The notes under the pieces: generated by a model
Told to the model about the DNA's origin: nothing
The model's database searches: none
The model's input: only the letters and a program-made list of their open reading frames with translations
Assembly (NCBI GenBank): GCA_025201345.1
Contig: JAIXMG010000015.1
Coordinates: 1 to 64,000 of the forward strand
Source: Thamnidium elegans
Taxonomy: Eukaryota > Mucoromycota > Mucoromycetes > Mucorales > Mucoraceae
Length of the DNA stretch: 64,000 nt
Reading direction: 5' to 3'
Position numbers and translations under genes: made by a program
Shown here: in pieces, positions 43,153-54,100 of the stretch
Numbering within the stretch: the first letter of the stretch is position 1
Layout: every line of letters starts with the position of its first letter

Positions 43153-43554
43153 TGAAATATACAATAGAAAATAAGTCCTTTAGAGTATTGATAAAAGTCT
43201 TAGTTGTGATTGTTTTTATTTTAGATGAAAAAGAAGGATGTATTTATACTAAAGGGGTTATACAATTAGCCATTCTAATTGTAGAGTAATAAAAGTCAGT
43301 TTTAAATATCATAAGTATTATGGTTAATCCTTATTGATAATCCGATTGGTTTAAGCATTTATGCGCATTGTGTTTAATTGGTAGTTCTTATTATTAAATG
43401 GCAGTTGCCCTGTCATTGATAATAATAATGGATGATTGCTTAGGATAATTCTATATTGTATTATTAATCGTCTATGTTTAATAATGTTTAGTTTTGATGT
43501 GCTATATCGTAATAATAACGAAGATGAAGAGGGATATATAGTCTGTATATATCA
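43153..43554 (-). repeat. Gypsy-D 5' LTR
   Basis: 402 bp, partner of 29752-30153. Followed on the minus strand by TTTTTATTGATAAATCG. Confidence 0.93.
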
Positions 43555-43628
43555 ATCAACCCACAGGTGTAATCGTCGAGTTGAACTCGACACTTATGAG
43601 TTTTGTTCGTAATATCTGTTAATGGCAT
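43555..43628 (-). pseudogene. Tc1 transposase, N-terminal start
   Basis: The ATG at 43628 starts MPLTDITNK and reads QLDDYTCGLIDRF to the Gypsy-D border. It continues at 29751, after one stop codon, with AGQSHADIERAI. It is the 5' end of the Tc1 gene into which Gypsy-D inserted. Confidence 0.7.
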
Positions 43629-43960
43629 TATATGTTTTATTTTTGAATCAAGGATAGAAGTAGACGTACTTCAAAAAAAAAATATTCTAAAATAGAAAAA
43701 AAATGGGGGTAAAAAAGTGACTATTTATTTACTTAAAATGCGCCAAGAATTCTTTATGATAGGGAACCTATTTTATCAGAATAATATTTAAAACTCGATG
43801 TTGTAATTGTTAAATACTTCTTTATAAATGCTTGCTATTTTCTTAAAGGTAATAGGTAAAATAAAAGCTTATTTTCGTAGCTTATATTTAAAATACTTTA
43901 GAATTTAGCTTAATTCAAATTGTTCTATAAAATGGATCCTAGCAACACTTGTATTGTCTA

Positions 43961-45000
43961 TGTAACTCTTAGATGCCCACTTAATTGTGTCCTTGTTTCA
44001 GTCTCTGGGACCCGGATTGTTAGCTTGCACCTTCCATTTTCGTTAAGCGGCCGTGTGGTCTGTGGTAGTTGATTGTAGCTACCTCCTTGCTTTCTTTTCC
44101 CAGTCCCCGGTTCCACTTGGTACCCTCTTAAATGTCTTGAATGGCATTTACGGTTGTATGTTTCGACACTATTAACTGCTATTCTAAAGTTTCTTGGTTT
44201 TCAGAAATTTGACGGCTGATCAACAATATTGGTTTTAGCAACCCCTTCTGTATTGTCTACTTTGTAACTCTTAGATGCCCACTTAACTGTGTCCTTGTTT
44301 CAGTCTCTGGGACCCGGATTGTTAGCTTGCACCTTCCATTTTCGTTAAGCGGCCGTGTGGTATGTGGTAGTTGATTATAGCTACCTCCTTGCTTTCTTTT
44401 CCCAGTCCCCGGTTCCACTTGGTACCCTCTTAAATGTCTTGAATGGCATTTACGGTTGTATGTTTCGACACTATTAACTGCTATTCTAAAGTTTCTTGGT
44501 TTTCAGAACTTTGTAACTCTTAGATGCCCACTTAATTGTGTCCTTGTTTCAGTCTCTGGGACCCGGATTGTTAGCTTGCACCTTCCATTTTCGTTAAGCG
44601 GCCGTGTGGTCTGTGGTAGTTGATTGTAGCTACTTCCTTGCTTTCTTTTCCCAGTCCCCGGTTCCACTTGGTACCCTCTTAAATGTCTTGAATGGCATTT
44701 ACGGTTGTATGTTTCGACACTATTAACTGCTATTCTAAAGTTTCTTGGTTTTCAGAACTTTGTAACTCTTAGATGCCCACTTAATTGTGTCCTTGTTTCA
44801 GTCTCTGGGACCCGGATTGTTAGCTTGCACCTTCCATTTTCGTTAAGCGGCCGTGTGGTCTGTGGTAGTTGATTGTAGCTACTTCCTTGCTTTCTTTTCC
44901 CAGTCCCCGGTTCCACTTGGTACCCTCTTAAATGTCTTGAATGGCATTTACGGTTGTATGTTTCGACACTATTAACTGCTATTCTAAAGTTACTTGGCTT
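43961..45000. repeat. Tandem array of a 249-bp unit, four copies
   Basis: Units start TGTAACTCTTAGATGCCCAC at 43961, 44263, 44512 and 44761. Spacing is 302, 249 and 249 bp. The first interval holds an extra ~53 bp (TTTGACGGCTGATCAACAAT..) that resembles the flank before copy 1. Copies are nearly identical, GC-richer than their surroundings, and without a shared ORF. Motifs include GGTCTGTGGTAGTTGATTG and CCCGGTTCCACTTGGTACC, the latter loosely like a pol III B box. Could be a non-coding RNA gene cluster or a satellite. Confidence 0.85.
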
Positions 45001-45004
45001 TCAT

Positions 45005-46200
45005 GAAGGAGTTGGCTAATTCTGATCTATTGGTTGATCAGCTTATCTGTATATGTTAAGTATAATGTTTTTTTTTAACAGAATGTCATATATTTCATCT
45101 CTTTATATTTTAGGTATACTCTAATTAAAGTTATACGGACAATTTCGATTTTGTCTACAGGAGGATTCAAACACACATTCATTATTAAACAAGAGTACTG
45201 TATATTTATTGAAAGATAATGATAATATACTTAACAAAAATACTAATATTGCTGTAGTGAAGACTGAAGACGTGGTACATGCTCTCTGGGATGCGTTTCA
45301 TTTTCCTTGAAGCGTATAGGATTATAGACCTGCTGCGTATAATTAATACAGACGCATTTATCAGTAATGTAACGACAGCAAGTGGAAATATTGAACAATT
45401 GTCGTTTAGCAGTTTTCTTTGCACCTGCTTACAATACTACTATGGACCGATTGGAATACGGAAATTTTGTGTTTGAGGGAGAGAACCTCCACGTACAATG
45501 CAACTCGCAAAAATGGATAGCTGTTTATTGAAAATAAAGATCAGAAATTAAATTATCATATTTCTTATTGTGTACTCTCATGTTTATAATAATCAAAAGA
45601 ATAATTTTTCAATGCCATATTTTTATTAAAACTTCTGTGATCACACTACCATTGTCCTTCAAGAAACTTTGATTTGAATAAATGTATTTAATAGCATTAT
45701 TAACGATTTTATCTTCCACATTTTTAAGATATTAAGCGCATCAGATAGTTCTGTTGCGTGGTGTACTTATTGACTGCATTATAAATTCTGTGCAATGTTG
45801 TTGTATCCAAGTTATATACAGTAATATAATTTATACATAGTTTTACACAAAACTATACACAAATGTAATATTAACTACATATTACTTAGATCTTATTACC
45901 ATTCTATATATCGACGAGATGAATGTAATTACAAAATATTAGTGTAACAAATTATTGAAGTGACATCATTTCTATAATCAGACATGTTATTATTATCAAC
46001 CTATAGTCAGACAAGTTGTTATGATCAATTCATATAAATTGTGCTCATCCATAAAAGGGTTATATATCGTATATGAACCCATTTAGCTTATAATTATATT
46101 ATGTTTTATACCCTTTCACTCATTTCTAAAGTCTATAAAAAGGCTCTGCTCTACTTGATGACTCTATTGCTGCTATTCATCGTGCTTCTAGTGCCATGTA
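45005..46200. other. Non-coding stretch
   Basis: AT-rich DNA with short random ORFs only (for example 45279-45476). Nothing recognised on either strand. Confidence 0.4.
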
Positions 46201-46214
46201 AGAGATTGAATATT

Positions 46215-46463
46215 CTAGTTCTGAGGCTGGTACATAGGAACTACTTTATTAAAACTAGAGTCTGTATAAACTGTTAAAAATGAATGAGCAATTGTTGGGA
46301 ATATAGATGCTGGAGGGGATGTGGTGGAGATAGGACTAAAATAACGAGCACTTGATGACATGTTACCATGCATTTTATAGAGGTGCTCTTCTTTTATAAC
46401 CACTGCACTAATGGTATGTGAAAAGACTAGTCCAGCTAATACTGAACTTAACTTAATTTTCAT
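46215..46463 (-). CDS. Possible small secreted protein
   Basis: 82 aa if started at the second ATG, MKIKLSSVLAGLVFSHTISA, which has a positive start and hydrophobic core typical of a signal peptide. The remainder is Ser/Pro-rich (SPISTTSPPASIFPTIAHS) with no cysteine pattern. No homologue recognised and no neighbour supports it. The alternative start MYLKKMKIK adds five residues and would weaken the signal. It may be a chance ORF. Confidence 0.35.
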   Translation of the reverse strand: MKIKLSSVLAGLVFSHTISAVVIKEEHLYKMHGNMSSSARYFSPISTTSPPASIFPTIAHSFLTVYTDSSFNKVVPMYQPQN

Positions 46464-46554
46464 TTTTTTAAGATACACAATGAAAAATGGTTTTCCCTCC
46501 TTTCTCTCTTTTATAGTTCTTTTTAAATTTCAAATTGACTCAATTGAAAAATAG

Positions 46555-46700
46555 ATTTAGTGATATGCCGCTTAGAATGGCTGCAAAAAGCACGGAGCTA
46601 GCTAACACGGACGTTGTTGCAGGCATCAGCACTTCTTTGAGATAAATTTTCCTCATTCATTAGCTTTTCACGCTTCATCTTGCTCTTTACAAGAGCCCAG
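46555..46700 (-). pseudogene. Mariner-type transposase C-terminal relic
   Basis: Reads AIQNFWALVKSKMKREKLM, then LSQRSADACNNVRVS, a stop, and LRAFCSHSKRHI. The IQNFW position corresponds to the NPIEQFW box with the third catalytic acid. Here it is Q. A similar relic lies at 58800-58945 in the opposite orientation. Confidence 0.55.
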
Positions 46701-47069
46701 AAGTTTTGAATTGCACATGAATCTGTCGCTTCTTCTTAACACACGATGTGTACCAAATTTTAGCTGATTTTCATCTGCTTTTAGCCAAGATGCTTAGATT
46801 GACTGTTTTACTCGTTTCACAGTAGTTAGTCAAAATATAAGAATAAATTCAGGTATTAACATACCAGTTTGTTGTTTTAGGTAATGTTATGAATAAGTAT
46901 ACCAAAGTAAAAATAAAGAAAGTGGAATAAACTACGGAAACGTAAAAGTAGAATTTGTGCATATTTGTATGGTTGTGGCATAGTAGGCTTTGACTGGATG
47001 ATCAATGGATGCAAATTTTTTATTTTCGACCCGTCATATTTCACTACTTCTGAATTCAAGAATACCTCT

Positions 47070-47390
47070 ACACGTCTACATTAGCCACTTTTGTTCAAAG
47101 TTGTTGATGGTCTGTAATAGCTGATCTATCCTGCTATTTCCTTTCATGTAATGCCTAATTCTCGTGCTTGTGTGCCATTTTATAAAAGTTTTTAATTTTA
47201 CAGTTGGTTGCATCCTGCTTATATTTAAGTTTTCCAATTATTCAAACAAAATACTCTTATGAAAGCTGCCAGAAGTACGTCTACATATCTGCATTTGCCA
47301 CTTTGTTCAAAGTCGTTGATGGTCTGTAATAGCTGGTCTATCTTGCTATTTCCTTTTATGTAATGTCTACTTCTCGTCCTTTCATTTGCC
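47070..47390. repeat. Two diverged cousins of the 249-bp unit
   Basis: Segments at about 47070-47180 and 47277-47390 are alike (GTTGATGGTCTGTAATAGCT in both). They align loosely over ~60 bp with the core of the 43961-45000 unit (TGCA..CCA.TTT.GTT.A, then GGTCTGT..TAG.TG). Confidence 0.5.
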
Positions 47391-47914
47391 AAGGCCCTCC
47401 ACAATAGAGTGTTGCGGGTTCTGTACTATGAATCTTTGTTGAATTAAAAAAATGGCAGATTTTCTTTTAACCAGCTAATTAAACAAGGTATTATTTATGA
47501 TGTTAGATATGTTATAGTCAAGATCTTCAGTATTCTTTATGCAGGGATTTCTAACGTTGTAAATCTTTCGTCAGACGAGACGTCGTCCTCTTTCCACAAT
47601 GACATGACAATCCGGATACTCGCATCATGTAGGGATTCCCTCTCGGAAAATTCATTTGAAAGTTTCAACACTAAACCACGATTGTATCGGTTCAATGTGA
47701 AGATTATAATGCTCATTTGACGGTAGCGTTAGAGGTATTGTGTACCCTTAGATCTTTCGGCCTCTCATATCAAGGGATTTCACCAACAATGCGTTGACTG
47801 GTTTAATTTATTTATATAGTTCTACCCTGTTTGACTCCTTTCATAGCTATACTCGATATATTTGTTACGATGCATTCCGGCTTGGGTTTGGTGGGATCGT
47901 ATTTAGGCTTTTTG

Positions 47915-48200
47915 AAAGTTTGGGATGTCCTCTATGGATATATTCTCTATATATTTAAAATGACGGAATTGCTTTTATTATGCTAATTATCCGTGATTGC
48001 TCTCTTAGGGGTTTGAGATGTCCGCTATGAATATATACATACATATTCAACTTGACGGAATTACTCTTGAGCTTTCACTGGTATTGGCTCTCCAAAGGGT
48101 TCGGGATGCTTTCTATGAATATATTAATACGTAGCAGGTTTTAATCCCTCTGAAGGTACGGTGCGCCCTCTTTGGATGTAACTATCAATGTATCGCAGCT
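47915..48200. repeat. Imperfect ~95-bp tandem repeat, about 3 copies
   Basis: Three or four diverged copies share GGGATGTCCTCTATGGATAT and TGACGGAATT with ~90-100 bp spacing. No ORF is conserved. The flanking 47391-47914 holds nothing recognised. Confidence 0.5.
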
Positions 48201-48776
48201 TTATACTAATGCAAATAGAGTTTTTTTCTAGATGTTTGGACGAATGGAATATTGGTGATGACAACAACATAGAGCACAACAGTGGAGCAACTTTTCTACA
48301 AAGTTCAAAGCGAAAACATCAGATAAATTTGGAGAAAAATAGTCAATTACTGATTCTATCTCCAATATGGATAGGGGAAAAGCTATTAACAAAAGATGCA
48401 TCGTATTTTAGACGCGCAGCTGCTACCACTACCTCCGAAAGGTACAACTTCATGAATGAAAAAAGCTATCATTGCGATTATTAGTAAGAACAATTAGACC
48501 AGTTCCCCACTACATGTGGCTCAACGCTCTTGAACAATTTTTTACAGCATTCTCATATATTATGGTAGTGGAAAGGATAAAAAGTTGGCACAATAAATAC
48601 AAAGGGTCGACTATCCCTTATCCTCGAATTTACTAAATTGCAATATATATTCTTTATGTATGGATCAATAAAAAATCATAAATGATTAAAGGGTGAAATA
48701 TATTAATCCTTACATCTTCAGTACGTGATACATTGAGGTGTTACGTAATAGACTTTTTCGTCTTTTTCTTTTGAGG

Positions 48777-49600
48777 TTAGCAGTCAAGGGACAATTCAGA
48801 GTCTAGGTTAGAATTTGACGGCATGGTCATACTTTGTTGTAAACTTTCTTCATAAACTTCCTTCAAATTGGTATCCATGATCATGATTAAGTCGTTGATT
48901 GCCCAGAGCTTTGCTATAAAACGGGGACCATTTTGTTTCAATGTCACAGCGGTCATTGGTACTTTAAATTCGGCTTCTAAACAGAATATGTAGTTACTTA
49001 AATCAGGCGTTGACAAGCTGTAAACATAGAAAGTATTATCTAAACACCAAAACTGAACGTAAATTACAAATGAGAAGTGCCGGTAAGACATATAAAGATC
49101 TACCATATAAGTGAAAGCCGTATACTTTTAATTTTTTGATCGCTGCCGCGGAAGAAGGAGACTTTGAATCAATTATTGACTTCAAAATATGCTTGAGATT
49201 TTTAACTGTCTTGTGTCTGTCCTCAAGAAAATGGGTATGATTGGTTTTATGAAGAGGGCCACTAAGTTCTAGCAATGTCAACTCTTGTTCATATAATTTG
49301 TGAGAAAAGATCATATCAATCTTTGGCCCTACAGTTCTTCTTTCTTCATCATAGGTTTTCTTGTTTTGCCATTTAGCAACGCATCGAAGATATGGTTCGC
49401 CGCTAAGACGAGTTGAATTAATAACTGTGCAATAATTCTGAATGCTTGGTTGACTTACCATTTGATACTGGAGAGGGGTATATCTTTTGTTACAAGTTTT
49501 ATCAGAGGTCTGACGAAGAGATAAAGGCATTCGTCCTCACTGGCTGATTTGCATATATCTTCCTCGAAAAAGCGTTGGCTTTTTGATTTCAGGTAAGATT
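48777..49600 (-). pseudogene. Partial mucoralean family protein with nuclease-like core
   Basis: Main frame 49530-49108 reads VAKWQNKKTYDEERRTVGPK, IDMIF and TLLELSGPLHK. After a probable intron (ending near 49025) come LSTPDLSNYIFCLEAEFKVP and a C-terminus to 48777. The layout of an Asp followed by E-x-S/K on a predicted strand (IDMIF..LLELSG) resembles a degenerate PD-(D/E)XK nuclease core, an inference only. A preceding piece (EDICKSASEDECLYLFVRPL) is in another frame, so the gene is frame-broken at its 5' end. It lies downstream of, and on the same strand as, the related gene at 49943-58186. Confidence 0.45.
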
Positions 49601-49942
49601 AACAACGAGGAACACTGAAAAAAAAAAGTATTGATACTCACTAAACTTTAAGGGCTTTTCTCTTCATCATATACGTCTACTGTGTTTCCAGATTTGCAAA
49701 CTAATCAATATTTTCCAATCTCACTGTAAAAGAAAGTAGCACAAAGATAAAAATGGACTTCACAGAGGGACTTAAATAACGTGGAAGTATAGTGATATTA
49801 ATGACGCTCATTATTACATTATCTTTTATTTCTGTGAAGTTTTACGTAATTTGTATGATATACTAAAAGAAAAAGCTATACTGTAGCCTTTAGCCATAGT
49901 GTTATATTATTCAATCATGAATTCAAATTATTCGTTCTTTTC

Positions 49943-50515
49943 CTAACGCTCTGTTCGATTGAGTGATTCCATCTTTCTCTTTTTTGAAGTTCGCTCCAAA
50001 ATTAAATCCTCCCAATCCTTGTAAGTCACTACATCTGCTTCAGGTTCTATGTTGACTAAGGCTTGCAATATGTGTGTTTCCAACTCAGGATCAATATTTT
50101 TGCAACCGCTAATTTGTACATCAATATCCTGCAATTCATCTTGGTGTTCTAAATCTGCAGTACTATCTGACCGAAAGAAAGTTTCATCATCCGAGGAAAA
50201 ATGCATCGTTTCGAGTTCATGAGCATATTTAGCTTCCATAATTACATTAAGCTTGGTATAGTTTGTGTACACCAATCGTCTCAAAGATAAGACTGCCGCC
50301 AATACATGTGCAAATGATGCAGCGTGAGTTTCGTCTTTTGGGACCGAAAAGCTGCCTTTCTTGTATGTGACTAGATGATCTTCTGAAATGAATCGCGTAC
50401 CATATAGTGTAAGCTTCAATCCTTGCCATTGACAGGTGATAGCTTCAAGTTGCTTCATAATTTCCACACTTCCAAGGCGATCAGTCCATTTTCTTAACAT
50501 AGCCTTCTGTAACGC
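49943..50515 (-). pseudogene. Mucoralean family gene, 3' part (split by Gypsy-F)
   Basis: About 190 codons from the Gypsy-F border: LQKAMLRKWTDRLGSVEIMK, GLKLTLYGTRFISEDHL, then an acidic region and a basic tail TSKKRKMESLNRTER. The 5' part at 57104-58186 runs straight into this frame over the duplicated AACGC. Together they would give a protein of about 550 aa. Function unknown. Confidence 0.6.
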
Positions 50516-51061
50516 TGTTATATCTACGTATTATATTTCAATAAATACTAATTTATATATACTTATACAAGTCATATCCTCATATGTCACTTACATAAGC
50601 TATACACAAATCACAGTATTTATTTACAAATTAATCTCAGATATATTCTATTGTTCTATCGCTTTGATCATAAAACTAGAAGACTGCTTAAACTCTTGAC
50701 AAACAGAAGATAACTGGTTTACATAAATAATTGTCACATTATTTATAATCAACAAGCCTCTATCTTACGTCTTTTGTTAAAGAAGCCAATTAGAAGCATA
50801 ATACGCATCGCTGCTATTGTAATTGACCTTCTAAAGAATCTATTTATCTTTCCAAATTGCTCATTCATTAATGTCTCGTTGAAACTGTCCAAGTTTCACA
50901 TTAATGGTAAGCGCTTATTCAACCCATAATATGTATATAAGGCACACACTTTTTCATTAATAAAAATAACAATCTATTCTTAGTCTGATAATTATCTAGT
51001 TATTTTACTTTTTTATTTTATTTTTTGATATAACTTTTATTTTATAACCGTTAATATCACA
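50516..51061 (+). repeat. Gypsy-F 5' LTR
   Basis: 546 bp, paired with 56558-57103. TATATAAGGCACACAC near 50930 is a probable TATA region. Confidence 0.94.
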
Positions 51062-51137
51062 TTTTTTTTTATCAATTCTAATTTCTGTCATTTTTATTTT
51101 TGAAAAATTCCCCTTTATTTTATTTTTTACTTACCAA

Positions 51138-54100
51138 ATGTCCGCTCCTGTCAACTCTCCTATTGGTTCTGTCAACACTCCCATTGGTCCTGCCAATCGT
51201 CCTTCTAATGCTATGGAAGAAGTAGAATATTCCGCTTCTAATGCTACGCCTAGCTGTCTTCCTCGAGGTACTGGTTCTGATCCTGCTACTGGTTTACAAG
51301 TTAGTATCTCTTTGGCCCACGAAGAAATTGTCTCTCTGTCTGCTTTTATTGCTTCAAGCAATGGTACCGTCGATGATTTGAAAAATCTTCGTGCTAAGTT
51401 AAGTAAAAGGGTTGGGGATTTGGAATTGCTGAGCAAAGCATTCAAGTTGATTCAGGCTACAACGGATAATACACTTGCAGGTGCCAAGTTATCTAGCGTA
51501 GTTCCTCGCAATCTTCCTTTGTTTCAGTGGGAAAACCAGGTATCAGTACCTGGGGCTCCTGTGTTCGTTGATATAAACACTTGTATCATGAACTTTACGG
51601 ACGTTATGATCAGTCATAACTTGGATCTTGACTCCAACTATCTCCGTGTGTTGCCTCCTCTCCTTGCTGGAACAATTCGACTCTGGTTTGAAGACTTTGT
51701 TACGCAGTTCCGTACTGTATATCAACAAGACCCTTCATGGATTCAATTTTCTACTGCTATGCAAGAGCGTTACGGCCTTAATGCGCAAGAAGCCAGAAAT
51801 AATTGTGCTAGGGAACTCAACAGTATCGTCATGTTTGATGGTGAGAGTCTTGACACTTTCATTGATAGGTTTAACAGTTTGAGACGCCGCGCTGTGGATC
51901 AAGTTCTTCCAAACTCCTTATTAATTGAAAGGTTCCTCATTGCTGTTCCTCAAAAGGTAGCTGAATACATCAATGTTGCAATGGTCAGTTTCCCAATGTA
52001 CAAACAACAAGACATCGATGTTTTGACTGACTTGGCTCGTCGTTTAAATAACAGTACTTTGTTCAATGTTCGAAACAACAACAGTAGTTCTTCTTTGGTG
52101 GCTCCTCGTGCTCCTAAGCGTACTGCTGCTAGCATTGACCATAATGATGTAGTCCATAAATCTTCCAACAGATCGAGACATGCTACCAACTTGGCTCGTG
52201 CTACAGTACCTACTGGTATTTCTGCTGGTGAATCCTCTTTGGGTCCTGCTTCCTCAGTTAATAAACCTACTGGCAAGTTCTGCGATTATCATAAGACTAC
52301 TACCCATAATACCAGTGAATGTCGTGCTGCACTTACCAAGGGATCTGTTGTGAACGACCGTACGTGTTATCAGTGTGGTGCTACTGGATGGACACACAAG
52401 CACAGGTGTGCCACTGCCCAACGTACTACTGCTCCTACTACCACTCAAGAATATAACTTTGGTGCCATGAACCTAAGCCAAACTAGCAGCATTGTTGGTT
52501 CTAGTGCTTTGACTGCTTCTGCTTCTGCTACTCCCTCTGTTGTTTCTTCTGTTGGTCCTTCTTCCTCGGTTACGACTACTCGTGCTGAGTTGCAGGCCGC
52601 CTACAATGCTGGTCTTGCGGATGCTACCAATGAGATCGCCCACATGGAGATCTCTGACGATGATGCACACGCCGCTTTCCAAGCACAAGAATGTAAGTAT
52701 CATAACGTATTTAGTCTTTTACCAGAAAACAAATCTAACATGATCATCATTCCTATCATTATAGAATCAATCAAAACCTATGCTATCATAGACACTGGTG
52801 CAACGTTTAGTATGGTATCACCTCTTTTCTCTTCTTTTCTTGGCAACAAAATTAAGATTATTCCTTCTACTGGTACCATACAACTAGGCCATTCTGCATC
52901 AACGGTTGAACGATCAAGCTCTACCACATTAGATATATTTTACAATAAAAAATTATTAAAACATAAATTCGAGATCTTTCCGTTTTATACTACTAAAAAT
53001 AATAATACTATTCCTATACTAATTGGACTTGATTTAATAAGTAAACTTAACATCGGTATTACTGGTTTAGCACTTAGTCATAATGAACTTGCAGCTAATA
53101 ATCCTTTTTCTGATCCTCCTATCGATCCTTCTCCTTCCGAACCCAATAACAGTCCTTATGGTACTATGGCTGAAAGAAAAGAAATGGAAAAATTATTAGA
53201 ACCTGTACTTGTTGCTAATAAAAACATTGATGTTAAAAACACTTATTGTACACTACCTGGAGCTATTGTATATCTTGAAACAAAACCTGGTTGTATTGCT
53301 TATCGTAAAAGTTATAGTCTTCCTTTAGCATACAAGGACAAAGTAGCTGAGCAATTACAAATTTGGCAAGATGATAACGTAATTGAACCGGTTTCAACTT
53401 ACAATGGTTTCAATTCTCCTTTATTGGTAGTTGGCAAAAAAGATACTTCAGGCAAGATATCTAAAGAAAAAATTAGGTTAGTTACAGATGTCAGAAATCT
53501 TAATGCTTTACTTACTGAAACTGATACACAACGATTTCCTTTAATTTCAGAAATTCATCAGAAATTGGGAATGGCAAAAATTCATACTGTACTTGATATT
53601 AAAGCTTGTTTCAACAGTTTCAAAATAGCAAAAGAACACAGACATAAACTAGCTTTTACAGACGTCTTTACGAATAAACAATGGCAATATAAAAAAGCAC
53701 CATTTGGGATCTCCTTCATAGGTAATCTTGTTCAAAGAGTCCTACAAGATCTTTTTAGCGATTTAGAATATATTCAAGTCTACGTTGATGACTTAACTAT
53801 TAGCACAAGTGATACTCTTCTTCATCATACAGAGTGTGTAGCTGAGGTTATACGTCGATTAACTAGCCACAATTTAATGATCGCTACCGAGAAAATGGTC
53901 TTCGGCCAAAAATCGATCTTTATCCTTGGTTGGACAATTCAGGACGGTGCTATGGTTCCGGACTATCGTAAAGTCAATACAGCACATGAATTCGAACTTC
54001 CACATAGTACAAAACAGCTTCAGAGTTATTTGGGCTACATGAACTATTTTCGTTCTAACATATTGTTATATGCTCATATTAGTGCTCCTTTAGACCAATT

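Larger units (their letters stand above)
29752..43554 (-). mobile_element. Gypsy-D: Ty3/gypsy chromovirus, split by Gypsy-E
   Basis: 402-bp LTRs at 29752-30153 and 43153-43554, 5-bp target duplication ATCAA (29747-29751 and 43555-43559) inside the Tc1 gene. About 6.4 kb when Gypsy-E is discounted. Polypurine tract GGCGGGGGATAA next to the 3' LTR; TTTTTATTGATAAA after the 5' LTR. Gag and Pol would form one frame without Gypsy-E. Confidence 0.94.

Noticed and set aside
48188..48484. 98-aa plus-strand ORF
   Set aside because: No recognisable pattern. It starts within an imperfect tandem repeat and is probably chance.
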